The notes under the pieces are model-generated. The model did not search any database. It saw only the letters and a list, made by a program, of their open reading frames with translations, and was not told where the DNA came from. This document shows positions 1 to 12,700 of a stretch of DNA of 55,491 nucleotides, in pieces (position 1 is the stretch's first letter; each line of letters opens with the position of its first letter). The position numbers and the translations under genes are program-made. Source of the stretch: Lojkania enalia (Eukaryota; Ascomycota; Dothideomycetes; Pleosporales); contig ML986599.1 of the NCBI GenBank assembly GCA_010094045.1, forward strand, positions 1-55,491, read 5' to 3'.

Positions 1-1079
1 ATACTATATCGCGTTGATCTGTCGAGGTCTCTGCTACGACTAGTTCTAAGCTCTCTGGCTTCCTAGCTAGCCTAGCGACGTCGAGGTGACTGAGGTCTTG
101 ATAAACGAGATATAATTGACTAAGCCTATATCAATCAGCTCTAGTCTGTCTATGTGGAACGCAGCAGTAGTCAAAGGGCTTCCGGGCTCATAACTGTCAG
201 AGCTAGCTGGCTCTGATGAGGGTTGGAAAACTGCGTCTATTGACTAGAAATGCGAGACATGCTACATATATATCCCTGGACCTGCCAAGGGGCTAACTGT
301 GAATAGCTTAGCCGTAACAATATATAACAACGCACGGGCCCCGAAGCTTCCAGCACTCCAATTGATCCGAAATTGATCCGGGGGTCTTTATAAGCCTGCC
401 TCTACTTTCTTCCCCCTCCTTTTCTTCTTTTATAGATACCTTGTTCCGCTACCGGGCGTGGTGTTTACCCTGTCTATATAGAAGCGCTACTCCAACACTT
501 TTAAAGTACTGCCTCAACGCCACATCGTCAATCTATTCAATAACTTTATAACATCATGGCGTTCTCCAAGTGGATCTATATTATGCTAATAGTGAAATTC
601 GCGGATGATGAGCGTCGTCTAGTTTGCTCCTAACTTCGCCTTAGGTATTATAGGCACTCCTCTTTTCAGACGCCAGTTCCGATGACTGTAGATCTCCCCC
701 CCACCGCTGGAAATTCCACAAAGCTCTCTAGATATTGAGTGCGGTGACCTGGATCTGGCTCTGCGTAAGCCTGCACTGGCAAGACATCAGATACGGTTAA
801 TAGTGGCGATGCTTCAAATATGAGACTAGCGCTCCTTCCCGCCGACCCCTACGCCTGGGTCTCGTGCGCCCTGTGGGGCCTAGCAAGGGCCACTGGAGCC
901 TTAGCCGGTTGGTTGAGGGCTTAGGACTGATAGATACCTCGCAAGAAGACCAAGGTGTAAGCTGTGGTAAGCTCAAACAGGCTAACGACAGGATCCCCAG
1001 GCATCATCACCATTCCTCAAAGGCGCTTCATTGTAGTATGCCAATTCTATCTGGTTTATACATTACAAACATGCTCGGC
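1..1079. other. Left-edge intergenic stretch, no supported gene
   Basis: No reading frame here looks like a real protein. Around 390-555 there is a promoter-like arrangement: a TTTATAAG box near 388, a long CT-rich tract, then an ATG at 556 that opens a frame of only 24 codons. This could be the promoter and start of a decayed gene or transposable element. I recognise no family. Confidence 0.4.
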
Positions 1080-4000
1080 CTAGTGGAGGAAACAATCCCA
1101 GCATCCCCATCTACCAACCCTAAACCCCTTCAGATTACCATTTCTGCCTTTCTCCTCTATGTCTTCCTCTCCGACGACACGTAAGAAGACTTCGTCAAGC
1201 GTCGTAGGGCTAACTGAGTAGTATTCCAAGCCCAATTCCTCTCTATGGCCCTCCAACAGCTGTATAAGTCCTGGGATGCCTCCCACTTCGTCTCGAGCCT
1301 CCGCCGGCATTGGTGCTTGCGAAGTTGTGCCAACTTCCTGTATATGGTCCATTGGAACGCCATTCTTCTCAGTGGAAACCGAAGAGTCAGCACCGGACTT
1401 CAAGACGCGGAACCTTAGCTGCCCATGTCCTCCCCCTTTGCTACCCCACCGTTCAATTTGCACCCCTGGAATACGCTGCGCGACCCAGTTCCTCACGGCT
1501 CGCATCTCCTCTTCAGTCGTCTTCGGAGCACTCTTCAGAACCAATTGCACCACCCATGCGTCCCCGAATTTGTCTCCGAGCTCGCCTACGCTCCCGACGG
1601 CCAGCATTTTCCGTTTCATGATACCGACTCTTGTTGCGAGCTTATCTGCTTCTTCCATGGAGTGCGTTGTGATGAGTAGGGCGCGACCGGGAGCAGCAAC
1701 ACCAAGGAGTGTACGCCACATGACACGTTTAGCAGCTGCGTCCATACCAGAAGAAGGCTCGTCGAGTAGAAGAACCTCAGGGTTACCCATGAGGGCGATA
1801 CCAAGACTTAGCTTTCTTTTATTACCGCCAGATAATTTGTGCGCGAGACGATCAGCGAAGCGATTAAGGCCTGTGGCCGCAAGAACGGCATCGATGTTGG
1901 CGGAGACATCCTGAACACCGCGGATGCGGGCATAGAAGGTCAGATGTTCGCGGACAGTCATAGTATCCATCGCATCGAATTGGGGGCAAACACCTAGGTG
2001 ACCTCGGGCGGCGGCTCGTTTGGAGATGACACTGATGTCCTCGATGAAAATATCTCCTCCGTTGCGTGATGGGTGTTCATCTCCTCTTATCAAGCTAATA
2101 GTAGTACTCTTGCCGGCGCCATTAGGGCCAAGAAGAGCGAACACCTGACCTCGTGGGATGCCAAAGGTTATGTCGTTGACAGCGTGATTCTTACCGAAAA
2201 TTTTATGAAGATGGAGGACTCGAAGGCTGTCGGTAGACTGCTCGGTGCGTTGAACCTCAGCAGTGACGGCGGGGTCAACGGAGTCAAGCTCCTCTTCGTA
2301 ATGTCTGGCGCGAGATTTGGTGCGAGCAAAAATGGGAGGTTTATAGCCACTGTCCCACCAGACGAGTATGATGAAGAGAATGATAGCTTGGACAATGAGG
2401 TAGAGAATGGGGCCGCCGTAGACGTGTAGAGCGCCAGGGTAAGACGCCTTTTCTTCACCGTCGCAGAGTAGCGAGAAAGAATTGAGAGAGAGCAGCATCG
2501 TCCGCAACAAGTTCCCCGCTGGTGTGATTGTAGCGAAGGCAAAATGTGAGACTTCGAGGGCCGAGTCGATTTTGTAAGCAGGGACATATGTTAGGATGCT
2601 CATGTACATGATAAAGTATAGTAGGAAGAAGCTGGCTTGACCACCCGCTGCAAAGGCAAAGGTTGCCAGCTGAGACGTTACTACAATCGAGATGATGTAG
2701 CAGAGAAGGATGGAGGTAAATCCGTAGAGGAAGAAAACAACAAACAAGTATCCGGGGGCGTACCATTCATTTGAAGCCTATAGAATGTTAGTACCATTAA
2801 TCCTACCTCCGTTCGAAAGATTTAGAAGGTCAACTTACTCCTGCAAAGATAGCTGTGACTATAGTGGAGATCAATAGCACAAAGACGAAATCGAATGCAA
2901 GGTAGGCAAGCCATAGTGGAGCAGCACGAATACCGTTACTGTAATGCAGGGCTCGCACTTTGCGCAAGCGTTCGACCGTGGGATATAGGGCGAAGAAAGC
3001 CGGATATACGCTCATCGCTAGGCCAAAGTATAGAATTAATTGCAGTGTCTTCCCCATGCCCGGTGCAAATGGCACAGCAAATTGCTGGTATTCGGTGGAG
3101 ATAGGGAGGCCGGTGACGGTGTTGATTAGGGCATTGAGTGTGACAAGTCCACCAATGACATTCCCGTTTCCAATATATGCCATAATCGGAGGTCCATCCG
3201 ATTGGATAAAGAATCCACCGGGCGTGATATTGTGGAATCTATTAGAAACAAAGTCGTTGAATTCATTGAGGGTGTTGACAATGTGGAAGGACGAACTATT
3301 GAGTCCTGTGCGCTCTGTAATTAGGTCAACGTCAATGAGATCGGGAGGGCCGATGGGGACGAGGATGGATCGATCTATAGAGGATATATCGAACACCTCA
3401 GGATCGTTGGCCTGGGAACCTGGATCACACCCGGGCGCTTCAAATCCTTTCAAGAAGAGGGTGACTAATCCAGCAGCAATAACAGGAAGAAGGATAGCGC
3501 AGACGTAGGGTAGATAGTTGCGACGGAGAATAGTTAAGCGCTTTATGATAAGAATTAGCGTCTGCTTGGCCATCGTTGTTCCCTGGCCCTTAGACATCTG
3601 GAGGCCCTTGTCGACACCCAAAGTTTGATTGGAGTTAGACACATCTAACTCCTTCGTGGGCGGTTGTGCCTCAATAGGGAGAGGCCCCGAGTCTAGGTTG
3701 TTCTCTTTGACCTCCTCCGCCAGAGCCAAGAAGACATCCTCAAGGCTTGGTCCGATGATATCATAGTCTTTGACGCCATTTGCGCGAAGCTGACCAATGA
3801 ATTTCGTTGCTTCAGCTCCATCGCGGAACCAGTAGGTGACTTTGTCGTCTGCGGATGGTTTGCGCACTCCACCAACAGGAATATATTGGGTGTCTTTAGG
3901 CATCGTCACATGATAGCCAGCTCCGACTTCGTTCTTTAGTTCGACGGACGTCCCCTTGGTCTTTAGGTCCCCCCTCGAGAGGATGGCAATGTAGTCGGCA

Positions 4001-6056
4001 AGGACATCGGCTTCGTCAAGGAAGTGGGTAGTCAGGAGGAAGGTCCTCTCGCCACGTTCAGCAAGGAGAATGTCCCAAATCTTTCGACGGGAGAGTGGAT
4101 CGAGCCCGGAAGAGACTTCGTCGACACAGCAGACACGACTCCCTCCAGTGAACATCATGGCCAACTGTAGCTTTCTTTTTTGGCCTCCTGACAGAGTGCT
4201 CGACTTAGCCTTGACTTTGTGACCTAGATCACAGGTGCGGATGAGCTTGGTAATGGTCTCCTTGCCATCGTAATTGCCTGAGGACTTGAGCCGGTTGAAT
4301 ATCTGAACGTGTTCGAAGACAGTAAGCTCATCCCACATAACATTTTTTTGAGGGCAAAGTCCAAGCCCGCCTGTGCCGTCAATCTCGATAGAACCGCTAG
4401 TGATTGTATTCAGGCCGGAGATGGCATCTAAGGTTGTCGATTTGCCACTTCCATTTGCTCCCAAGAGAACCATAATCTGTCCCTTGCGTGCCTTGATGCT
4501 TAATTTGTTGACAGCAATGACAGTCTCAGGGGCCGCAATGCCAACTTTTGACAGGACTTTGGCTTGGAACCAATTCGGTGTCCAGTGCTTCGAGAAGTCG
4601 GACAGGATGATTGAGTGATCCGGAGACGAGGTTCTCGTTTTGCGCTCTTTAGAAACAGTGCCATAAAGCCATCTTTCAATGAATGCACCTAGAATGGGAA
4701 AGACAAGGGTTTGGATGATTAGGAAGATCCAGAATGCGATTCCGGGGAGTGTCCAATCGTGATTGTTGTAGGCGGGTGCCCCGTCGATTAGGTTCGCTTG
4801 CTGAAGGACACGCTCGAAGCGTGCAACGTAGATAATGAAGAAGACGTAGTTGATTGAAGGGAATAGGAGACTTAGAATTGCTACCGCGGCTGTATTGAAG
4901 GGACCAGCAACTTGTGCAATGATGGCGAGAATTATAGCTGCAATTGTGATAGTAATACCGGACAGCTGAGCCTTGTGGAAGAAACTCGCCCCAAATATGG
5001 AGAAGCTTGACAACGAAAGACCGGCGAGGATGTGGAAAATGATCAAGATGCCAGCGCTGGTCGTAGGAAAGGCAAGGCGATTGAGGATGATTGCCATTAT
5101 GACCCAACCCGGAAGATAAATGATGTCGAACGCGAGGTGATTAGATAGGAGGCGAGCTGCTTGTGTAAGCCAGGGCTTCTTCGAGGGCGTCATAGCTTCG
5201 ACAAGTTGAGATATCCCCAATTCCCTCTCGGATGCCATCTGGCCTGTAAGCTGGTAGGTGACACCGCAAATGCCTATGTAGATAGCCACCGCAATGATGT
5301 CAATCAGGGCGCCCATGTACAGCCTTCTTATGTTCTCGTCTCGCTCTTCCGCAGTCTTGTCAGTAAATGGATACTCTTCAATAGCAGGCAACTGCGTTCC
5401 ATTCACACCTGCAATGGCGGTATCAACAGCTCGTTGAAATGGAAGCACGTAGATCTCGACATCGTTGTCATTTCTGTCCACATAGATACGCTCGCCAAAT
5501 GCACCGTCTGCCCTGAGAGTATAGTTCCAGCCAAACCCGTCACCCTCCGTTGGGGACGAATGAAAGCTAACGGCCCCAAAGCACGTACTTGCGCCTCGCA
5601 GGGAGCTTTTGCATGTGGTAAGGAGGTCCACGTCCTGGCCGACAACCTCTACCGTCTTCCCTGCGCTGCGGACTGTGTCTGAGACGTTGTTTATGACCCT
5701 CTCAATATCGCCTCCGGTATATCCATTATTCACAAATACAACCGTATTCCTATTTCCTTCGGCGGCGTTGAGTGCATCCGTGAGGCTTCGTATGGGCGTT
5801 GGGGAACCGATACCAAACTGCGAAGGGGGCACGAAGAAGTTCTTTGCGTAGGTAATGAAGAACATCTGCATCCGCCATTGTCAGCAAATACCTTGCGCAC
5901 GCGATTGCAGATTGCTGTGTGTCTAGAGGGCGAACGGGGACGTACGAATATGATTGGCGCCCAGAAGGCTCGGATGCTCGTGAAGAACCAATGGCGGACG
6001 AAGACCACCGTGAGATTCTTCTTCGTGAGCGTCCATGTCTGCCGGAAAAAAGCCAT
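1080..6056 (-). CDS. ABC-A family (ABCA1-like) full-size ABC transporter
   Basis: A membrane ATPase of the ABC-A subfamily, which usually moves lipids or amphipathic compounds across membranes; the substrate cannot be read from sequence. Three exons are inferred: 6056-5946, 5865-2839 and 2777-1080. The introns (5866-5945 and 2778-2838) have GTACGT and GTAAGT donors and both splice in phase 0, giving about 1611 aa, usual for fungal ABC-A. Order: first membrane helix across exon 1/2, a large glycosylatable extracytoplasmic loop, a helix cluster, NBD1 with Walker A GANGSGKST near residue 506, signature LSGGQ near 595 and an H-loop TTH; then a second membrane half and NBD2 with Walker A GPNGAGKST near 1263, signature LSGGN and Walker B LLLDEP. 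Both sites look competent, although NBD1 has DEV where DEP is usual. The ATG at 6056 starts a helix-containing exon that joins cleanly to exon 2. Confidence 0.93.
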
Positions 6057-7815
6057 GCCGACAGACGTATATGTGCGCCCAATGCGCTTCTGGTTAAGGA
6101 GGCTTCGACGCTTTGGAGTACAAAGGCGAGAGTGGCGACAAGACTCGAGTTCGTGGACGTCCGCGTTTCTGGTGGACGGGAAATGTCAACGGATCGCGGG
6201 CATGCTTCGAAAGGATAGAAATTGAAAGTACGGGTATATTACTACAGAATCTACAAGAAGAGATTGGAAGGAAAAGCCGTAAATACAGAGGGAGGAAAAC
6301 GAAGGGATTGCAGGCTCATCTACATGTGGCCATGCCGAGAAGGAAGACGTCTTAGATTCTTGGGGTCGGTGCGATATCTCTCCGCGGCACCGGCACCTGT
6401 CATAACAACGGTGGAGAGGGGCACACACGGCAGAGAGCACGCCAACTCAAGACGCCACAGCCACGGCGCGGGCCCGAGAACCGGGCGCCAATAACCGTCC
6501 AGCGTGTGGCGTCTACTATATCTGCCCAAGTGTATTGCGGGAACCTCCAATCCACCTCCTCTCTCGGTCTCGGACTCGACGTTGCTGTGCCTCCTCAAGT
6601 TTCTGGCATTGTGCATATACGAAGCTCGCGCAACTGATACCTTGCGCAGTCTTCATCCTCGGCCACCGGCGCGATGCCTAGAATGAATGCCCAGCCGCCG
6701 AGTCTTGTCATCGCGATCAAACAAGTGGAACTCGCGAACCGAGTCCAGGAGCAACATGTTCGATGCGTCGCTTAAATGCGTGGCAGCGGTATGGCTGCTC
6801 AGCCACGATCCTCTCTTTCGATTGCGTCATGGATCTCGTCCCTTGCATTCTCTTGCTTGTCCTTAGAGCTTAATGTGCTCACATTCTTTGGAAGAGGTAG
6901 GAGGTCCGTATGGAGTTAATGGTATTGAATATAGCTTATAGCGTCTCTGTTTCGTACTTTCTAGTCCTAGCAGTACTACGGGTGGGACAGAACAGAAATA
7001 TTAAGAGAATGGTATCCGGAACTATGGACTGCAATACGGAAGCAGTCAATTCAGAAGAGTTGCACACATGGACAACCAGTCAGTGCTTGTACCTCCCCAA
7101 GGACTGAGTGTTCGCCATTGTCCGCTAACAGCCTTCCATGTCTTGTGCTGTCGGAGGCAGAAAAAAAAAAAAAAAAAAAACAAAATATCCATATCCGCAC
7201 ATCTGTTTCTGGTTCAGCTCAGCCTAGCTCCCTTAGATTCAAGAGTCGCAACGTTTTCTCTATGCTATTGTTATTTACATGTACAGTATATCACCTACAC
7301 GAATTTACGTATTTACCTCACCATCCTTAGAGCCAGCAGTGCTAAATCGGAGTAGCAAGTCATAGTTGCCCTAACACACCAGCTTGCTTTCCAGTCTCGG
7401 TAATGCTACGATTGCTCATCTATCAGCGAGTTAAGTCTACTGATTTCGAAGTAGATTTCGAACGGAGATTTTGATGGTGAATAAGAAGCTTTTGAAACGA
7501 AGATCCCGCCCCGAAAATGGGGTTTGCCTTATCTGGAGAGGAATTGACCTTCATGTCTCCGGCTCACTGTCAATTCAATCTACATTACCAAGCTATAACT
7601 CCTGTGAGGTCCGTAAATGTGACTCCTAGGCGGCCTCGAAAGCAAACATACCGATCACGAGCTCCTTGTTTATCCCTTCGAGCTGCATAAACCAACTAAT
7701 TAATACTGCTAAAAAGCGAGAAACTTCCCCGTTTTTGCTTCTCTACACTATACCCTATCTACCTTCCACCTTCTCATCTCCTCAACCCTCGACTCAATCC
7801 CACTACCATTGTAAC
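6057..7815. other. Intergenic region with 20-A tract; upstream of the ABC-A gene
   Basis: About 1.7 kb without a supportable gene. It must hold the ABC-A promoter (reading left) and the leader of the decayed unit to the right. A run of 20 A occupies 7161-7180. From about 7735 to 7810 the plus strand becomes CT-rich, as is common just upstream of fungal start codons. Confidence 0.5.
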
Positions 7816-8500
7816 ACTACCCCCCAAAGTCGGCACAATACACACTAGCAAGGCTGCGGTCATCTCCGGCTTCGAAAATGCCCGGTTGCTCATCGACGTC
7901 ACTAATATAATTTAGGCTGGAGCCATCTACGAAACCTTCGCCATTGCTAACCGGGTCCAAGTGATCTTGGAGGAGGATGGTCCACAACAGCTTGCAGCCC
8001 AATATGAAATCGGCAAAGCCAAGTTGAGCGTTGACTACCGCAGTGGCGGCAAGGGGCAATCAAAAGCCATCCCTGACGAGCTCACGCATGCTATGAGCAA
8101 GAATGGGGCCTCGCGTATCGTAAGGTTCAGTTGCCTTCAAGCAGACGGCGCGAACCTCGTTCTAGGTATCATCATAAGCGAACTCGGTGATCTAACCACC
8201 ATCGACGGGCACTTTAGAATTATCCGCACGGCGTATCTCCATGCCCGCCTAGAAGTCTCACGCCAAGCCATCGTCATCGAGCTCGGTTCGATCGAGGGTT
8301 CCGTCGCTGCCCGCCAGAAGATCGAGAACAATCCAGTCTTCCGAGGCTGGGAAGCCACCTTCGAAAAGGATCCTTGTGCGCCCAAGAAGTTGACTAGTAA
8401 GTGCCTCTAATATTCAACACCCTTTGGCATTTTGCTGATAAGAATAAGTTCCCGCTTAGCTGCCACTGCAGTTTCCTTCGACCTCGACCAACCAATTTAG
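7816..8500 (+). pseudogene. Eroded gene of unknown family (start codon not found, in-frame TAG)
   Basis: One frame reads as protein-like from about 7816 through 8396. A good intron (8397-8459, GTAAGT donor, GCTGATA branch, TTAG acceptor) then joins to a short last exon that ends at TAG 8498-8500 after the residues FDLDQPI. The body would be about 200 aa, with no signal peptide or membrane segment. Two faults suggest decay. No ATG begins the frame, although a CT-rich leader leads straight into it (the place where a start is expected reads ACCATTG). A TAG at 7913-7915 interrupts the frame and no plausible intron removes it; it could be a C-to-T change of CAG. I do not recognise the family. It could instead be live with an unusual 5' end that I failed to resolve. 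Confidence 0.4.
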
Positions 8501-8954
8501 CAAGGGCCAGATTAGCCTCGAAAGTATGACTCCTTCGCCATTCAGTACTCTCAAGAGCCTCAGCGACCTACCTCCGGCGCCCCTGGCTATGGACTGTCCG
8601 CATAAGGCCCAGCTTAATGGATCACCCTTCTGTTGCTACTAGGGCTGCGTCAATCGAGGAGGTCACTTCCGGAATAGGCAGTCTTCAAACAGTAGGGATG
8701 CCGGGATAAGAGTGGGCATGGTGGTCGGGACTCAAACCCAAACCTCGTGTTGTCTTCAAGGGCCCCAAGCTAACCGAGAAAGATGGACTGGTGAAGAGCC
8801 AGTACCCGGTAGAGCAGTAGCAACAAGATAAGATATGCTCATTTCCGTCGGTGGCGTGCGTCGGTGTCAAACTTGGAAAGAATCTTCAGTTAAGCATAGT
8901 AGGTAGTGCAATATATGCAGGGATGAGGCACTTATAACGCATCTAATCGTAAAT

Positions 8955-9672
8955 CTACAACTTTACCGGGTCCCGTAGCATAATTGTACTCCTATCTATC
9001 CCTTGGCCGCCATACTGTGTAAGATCGAATGTCTTTACCTTAACAGGATAGAACCCGAGCTTAGAATAAACAGGCTTTCCGACTTCTGTCGCCTCTAAAT
9101 AGCATTGGAGTCCTGCCTTGTCCGCCCTCTCAAAACCCCAATTGATCAGCATAGACGCAGCGCCACGCCTCTGATGCTCCAAATCTGTAATAATAAGATG
9201 CAGTACTACAACGTTTAGCTGTGTCTCGACCCTCAATACCTCCCTCACAATTCTCTATATTACATTCAGGACTAACTGACTTACAGAAGAACGGTTTTGT
9301 TCCCATATGCTCTTTCCTTGCCTCTGCTAGATACTTCATAAAAGCCTGCACACCCGGATTCCCCTCCTCATCCTTCCCCGGCTTTGGCAGCATGCCTTGT
9401 ATTTCCTCTTCCGTCCTCTCTTTCTCGTTGATCCGCCATTTCGCGCCCGCGACGAACTTATCGCCCATATCCGTGTCAACAACTTTGACGAAATAGCAGT
9501 CTGGCTCTGTCCTAAAGCTCTTGATCATCTTGTCGATTGTCTTTTGTATCCATTCTTGCGTTATAGGTCGCGGGACAAGTTTGTACGCCATGCCATTCTG
9601 AAAAGCCTCGCATTGTATACGTACGAATTCGGGAAAATCAGATTCTTCGAATGGACGGACCTCGAGAGGCAT
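8955..9672 (-). CDS. GNAT-family N-acetyltransferase
   Basis: A cytoplasmic acetyl-CoA-dependent acetyltransferase of about 212 aa; the acceptor is unknown. Two exons, 9672-9285 and 9205-8955, are separated by a 79-nt intron with a GTAAGT donor and a TGTAG acceptor, spliced in phase 1. The join restores the typical strand before acetyl-CoA motif A, giving FFLLHLIITD followed by HQRRGAA (the Q/RxxGxG/A pyrophosphate-binding loop). The C-terminal half has the usual YLEAT and VYSKLGF segments of fungal GNATs. The ATG at 9672 begins MPLEVRPFEESD, a standard start for this family; the frame extends further 5' only through non-ATG codons. Confidence 0.88.
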
Positions 9673-9732
9673 TTTGGATGTTTTAGATATCGAAATTGGG
9701 TATACGAGTTGACGTTGATCTGCCAATGTCAA

Positions 9733-12700
9733 AGCCAGAAGCGTGATGGAATATATATTTAAAGATCATTCCGACCTCCTTGATTGGGTGTTAGTGGACG
9801 CTTACTTAGCTAGGCTGCCGGTTCAATGGACCTGAGTCATTGGCTAAGCTCGGACAAGAGCCGCCCTTCTTGATTGTGTTTCTTAGATGAAAGAGTTATA
9901 TGCGCCCTTTCTGCGGAGAATGGGATGCTGTCATCGTGGCGGCTCGAAACGCCTTCACTTCCCTATTAGGGAGGCCCGAGGGACGATTGAATATCGAACG
10001 CGGATTTCAAGCGCTAGCTTGCGATCAGTGGCGGCCTCTTTAGGTCTCCTAAATGCTTCGTCAGCATAGTTGAGTTGAGAGGTGGGCTCGAGAGGAACTG
10101 GAGGCTCTCCGCCAGTGAGCCTTTGGCGTGTGCGCAGCGGTTAGTCTTCGCGGAATGCGATCGCTCAGCATGGGCTCACCACTTGGGATTCTATGTTTGC
10201 GCTGATCCAATAGTTTCTCGAGAGAAGACGGGCAATTCAATGACTTAGTTTGCGGATGGTTTCAACTGGAACTCCAAAGGCCCGCATCAAAAAGCTTGGT
10301 TTCCGCTAAGGTTCGCCGAACACCAGGGCCACAGTTTCTTCGCTGACATCGCATCAATCGATCAAGTACTCGAAGCAGTTGCTTTGCTACAGCATAATCA
10401 GATATTCCCGAAATAATCGCCGCACGGAAGATAAAACACCCGTGACTCCAACCTTGGCCACGAAACGGAACAGGATCCGAATCGCGATAGCCGAGACCGC
10501 AAAGAGTCAATGTCTCGAGACGCTTGGAAGTATTCAAGGGAAATATGGGCAATGGGAACTGTCTGATTCTTGGAAATGGGGTGTTCCTCGAATTATCCTT
10601 GGAGTGCTCCAATGTTCTGCTGTTAGCTTTCGACATCGAGCTAATCGAGCTCCCCGACCGTGTTCACTAAGAGCATGGAACAAATACAACCTATTTTAGT
10701 CATCACTTAAGATCGGAACGATACCAGATAATCTCCACACCGCGATGGCTTTGGATACTATTGCCGAAACCCAGCTCACTTCAGACTCCTCGTCTCAATG
10801 CTAGCCGCCTCAGCGTACGTAAAATCAAACCTACTTGAGTCCCTCAATTCAGCATACGTATCCGTTGCATCATAGTACCATCGTTTGCTACTGCATATCC
10901 CTAATATATTCTCGAACACTAAGGTTAGATAATCTCTATGACAACAGTCATGCATTCTCCAAACTAGGTCCTGAAATAGCCTAGAATAGGTGCATGACTG
11001 GCAGCAACATGGTTTACCTATATATAGAGACTATATCTGACCCTTCTATAATTAGCCTTACGGGATTCCCTTGCGCTATGACGTTTGACCTCTGAGAAAA
11101 AAGTGTTTCTCAGAAAAAGGAAACATGCGGATGGCGCAGATAATATGTAAGTGATGGACGCCGGTCCCACCACCACGCAGCTTGCGATGACTGAATACAG
11201 GTAGTTGGTTCATCCAATTAAAGGAACGTAGATGCAATGCGTACCAAGTGAGACGCATCTAGTCAAGGAGGTCAGCTCGCTCATAATGTTGCGGCAATAC
11301 TCTTATCCGACGAGACCGCGTTTGTGTTCCCTCGTCGTTATTTTTGGCGATCCGATGAATGGCAAGCCGGCCAGCGACATTCCAGCAGCAAAGAAAATAG
11401 CCATATGCCACAATAGAGACATCATTTGCTAAGGGGGAAATCAGATCTTGCAGCCGTATCTATCGTATTTGTGAGACGCTAAAATGGATGCCGCTTTCGT
11501 TATGTCGAATGCAGGTAGAGCGGCAGGAGGCAATTAGCCGCCAATTTATTGCCTTCACAATACCGGCTTCCTGTATATGGCTCACAGAAAGAACTTACTA
11601 GCTAATTCGATCCATAGTTTGCCCTCAGAAAGCTCAACTTGTAATCTTTCTACCTCTTTCCTCGACACTCGTAGGCCTACTCTGTAATGGGCAGCGAAAA
11701 ACCTTCTTGTATCCATTAGATAGCTTCGATTCATCAAAGCCGTTATCGAAAACAAGACGTTACTCCAATCCACCTGATTTCAATAAACCTACCCCACAAG
11801 GCAACTCTACAAAAACTCATTGATTGCTGCACTACATCCACGGTTCGTGAATCCACGCGACTCCAAAGCCAACCTTGGACGAATATATACTCGCGCATGC
11901 CCTAATGCATCTAATGTAGCGAACCTGATGACGGATCGCGGAAGCTAGCAGGTCGTCTCGGCGGGGAAGCTTACAACACATAATTGGAAATGAACCTGCG
12001 GCAGGATTAATTATAAATCGGATGTTAGATGTTTGAGAGATCTGCGTTAGCATGTATCTGACCTTTTACCTTGATTTATGTGGATGGCATGTTGAGCGGG
12101 GGTGTACCCGCCGGAGAGTAGAGGTATTCGAGGTCGACCATTACTTAGATGTACCTTTCAATCAAATTCCGATCAGTCGTATGAATGCTCACGAATTTAG
12201 CCTCTCAGTACTACAAAGTAGTATCTAATAGACATTGGACGCAGTCTGTAGATATAGTATAATGAATACTCCACGCTTTAAGAATCGGTAAAATAGATGC
12301 TAGATATGATAAAAGGAAGCAAAGATATTTGCGTTCAGAAACTATAGACAGTCGTCTAAACACTGCAATCCTGCTGTATATAATCTTCTCAGCAAGCCTA
12401 AATATCTGAAGCTGACATTGCTATAACATGTCGTTAAGGTCGAACAAGCAAAAGATGAGTAAGGGAAGATGTTAATTAATGAAAGGTATAATACGGGTGG
12501 CGGGTTAGATCCGTCAATGTTAAAAGACGTAGAAAAGTCAATGTGTAGTCTAGCTTAAGGGCTAACCAAATATTGTTGCGTCTTTGCGGAGAGCACGTCC
12601 ATTAACTGTCTTATTATATAGGTAGAGGAAAGTTTAATAGCTATTTAGTAACGGAAATATTATTGTTGAAGCCGTAAGTCTCAATCACTCAAGTCTAACT

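Noticed and set aside
8700..8780. A second B-box-like stretch (minus strand GGTTTGAGTCC)
   Set aside because: No matching A box or acceptor stem at the right distance.
10262..10636. 124-codon open frame on the minus strand
   Set aside because: Starts at a non-ATG codon, has no family motif and overlaps an equally open plus-strand frame.
11091..11114. Inverted repeat TCTGAGAAA / TTTCTCAGA as a possible terminator or element end
   Set aside because: It is isolated, without nearby gene, target duplication or second copy; one such short palindrome is expected by chance in a window this long.
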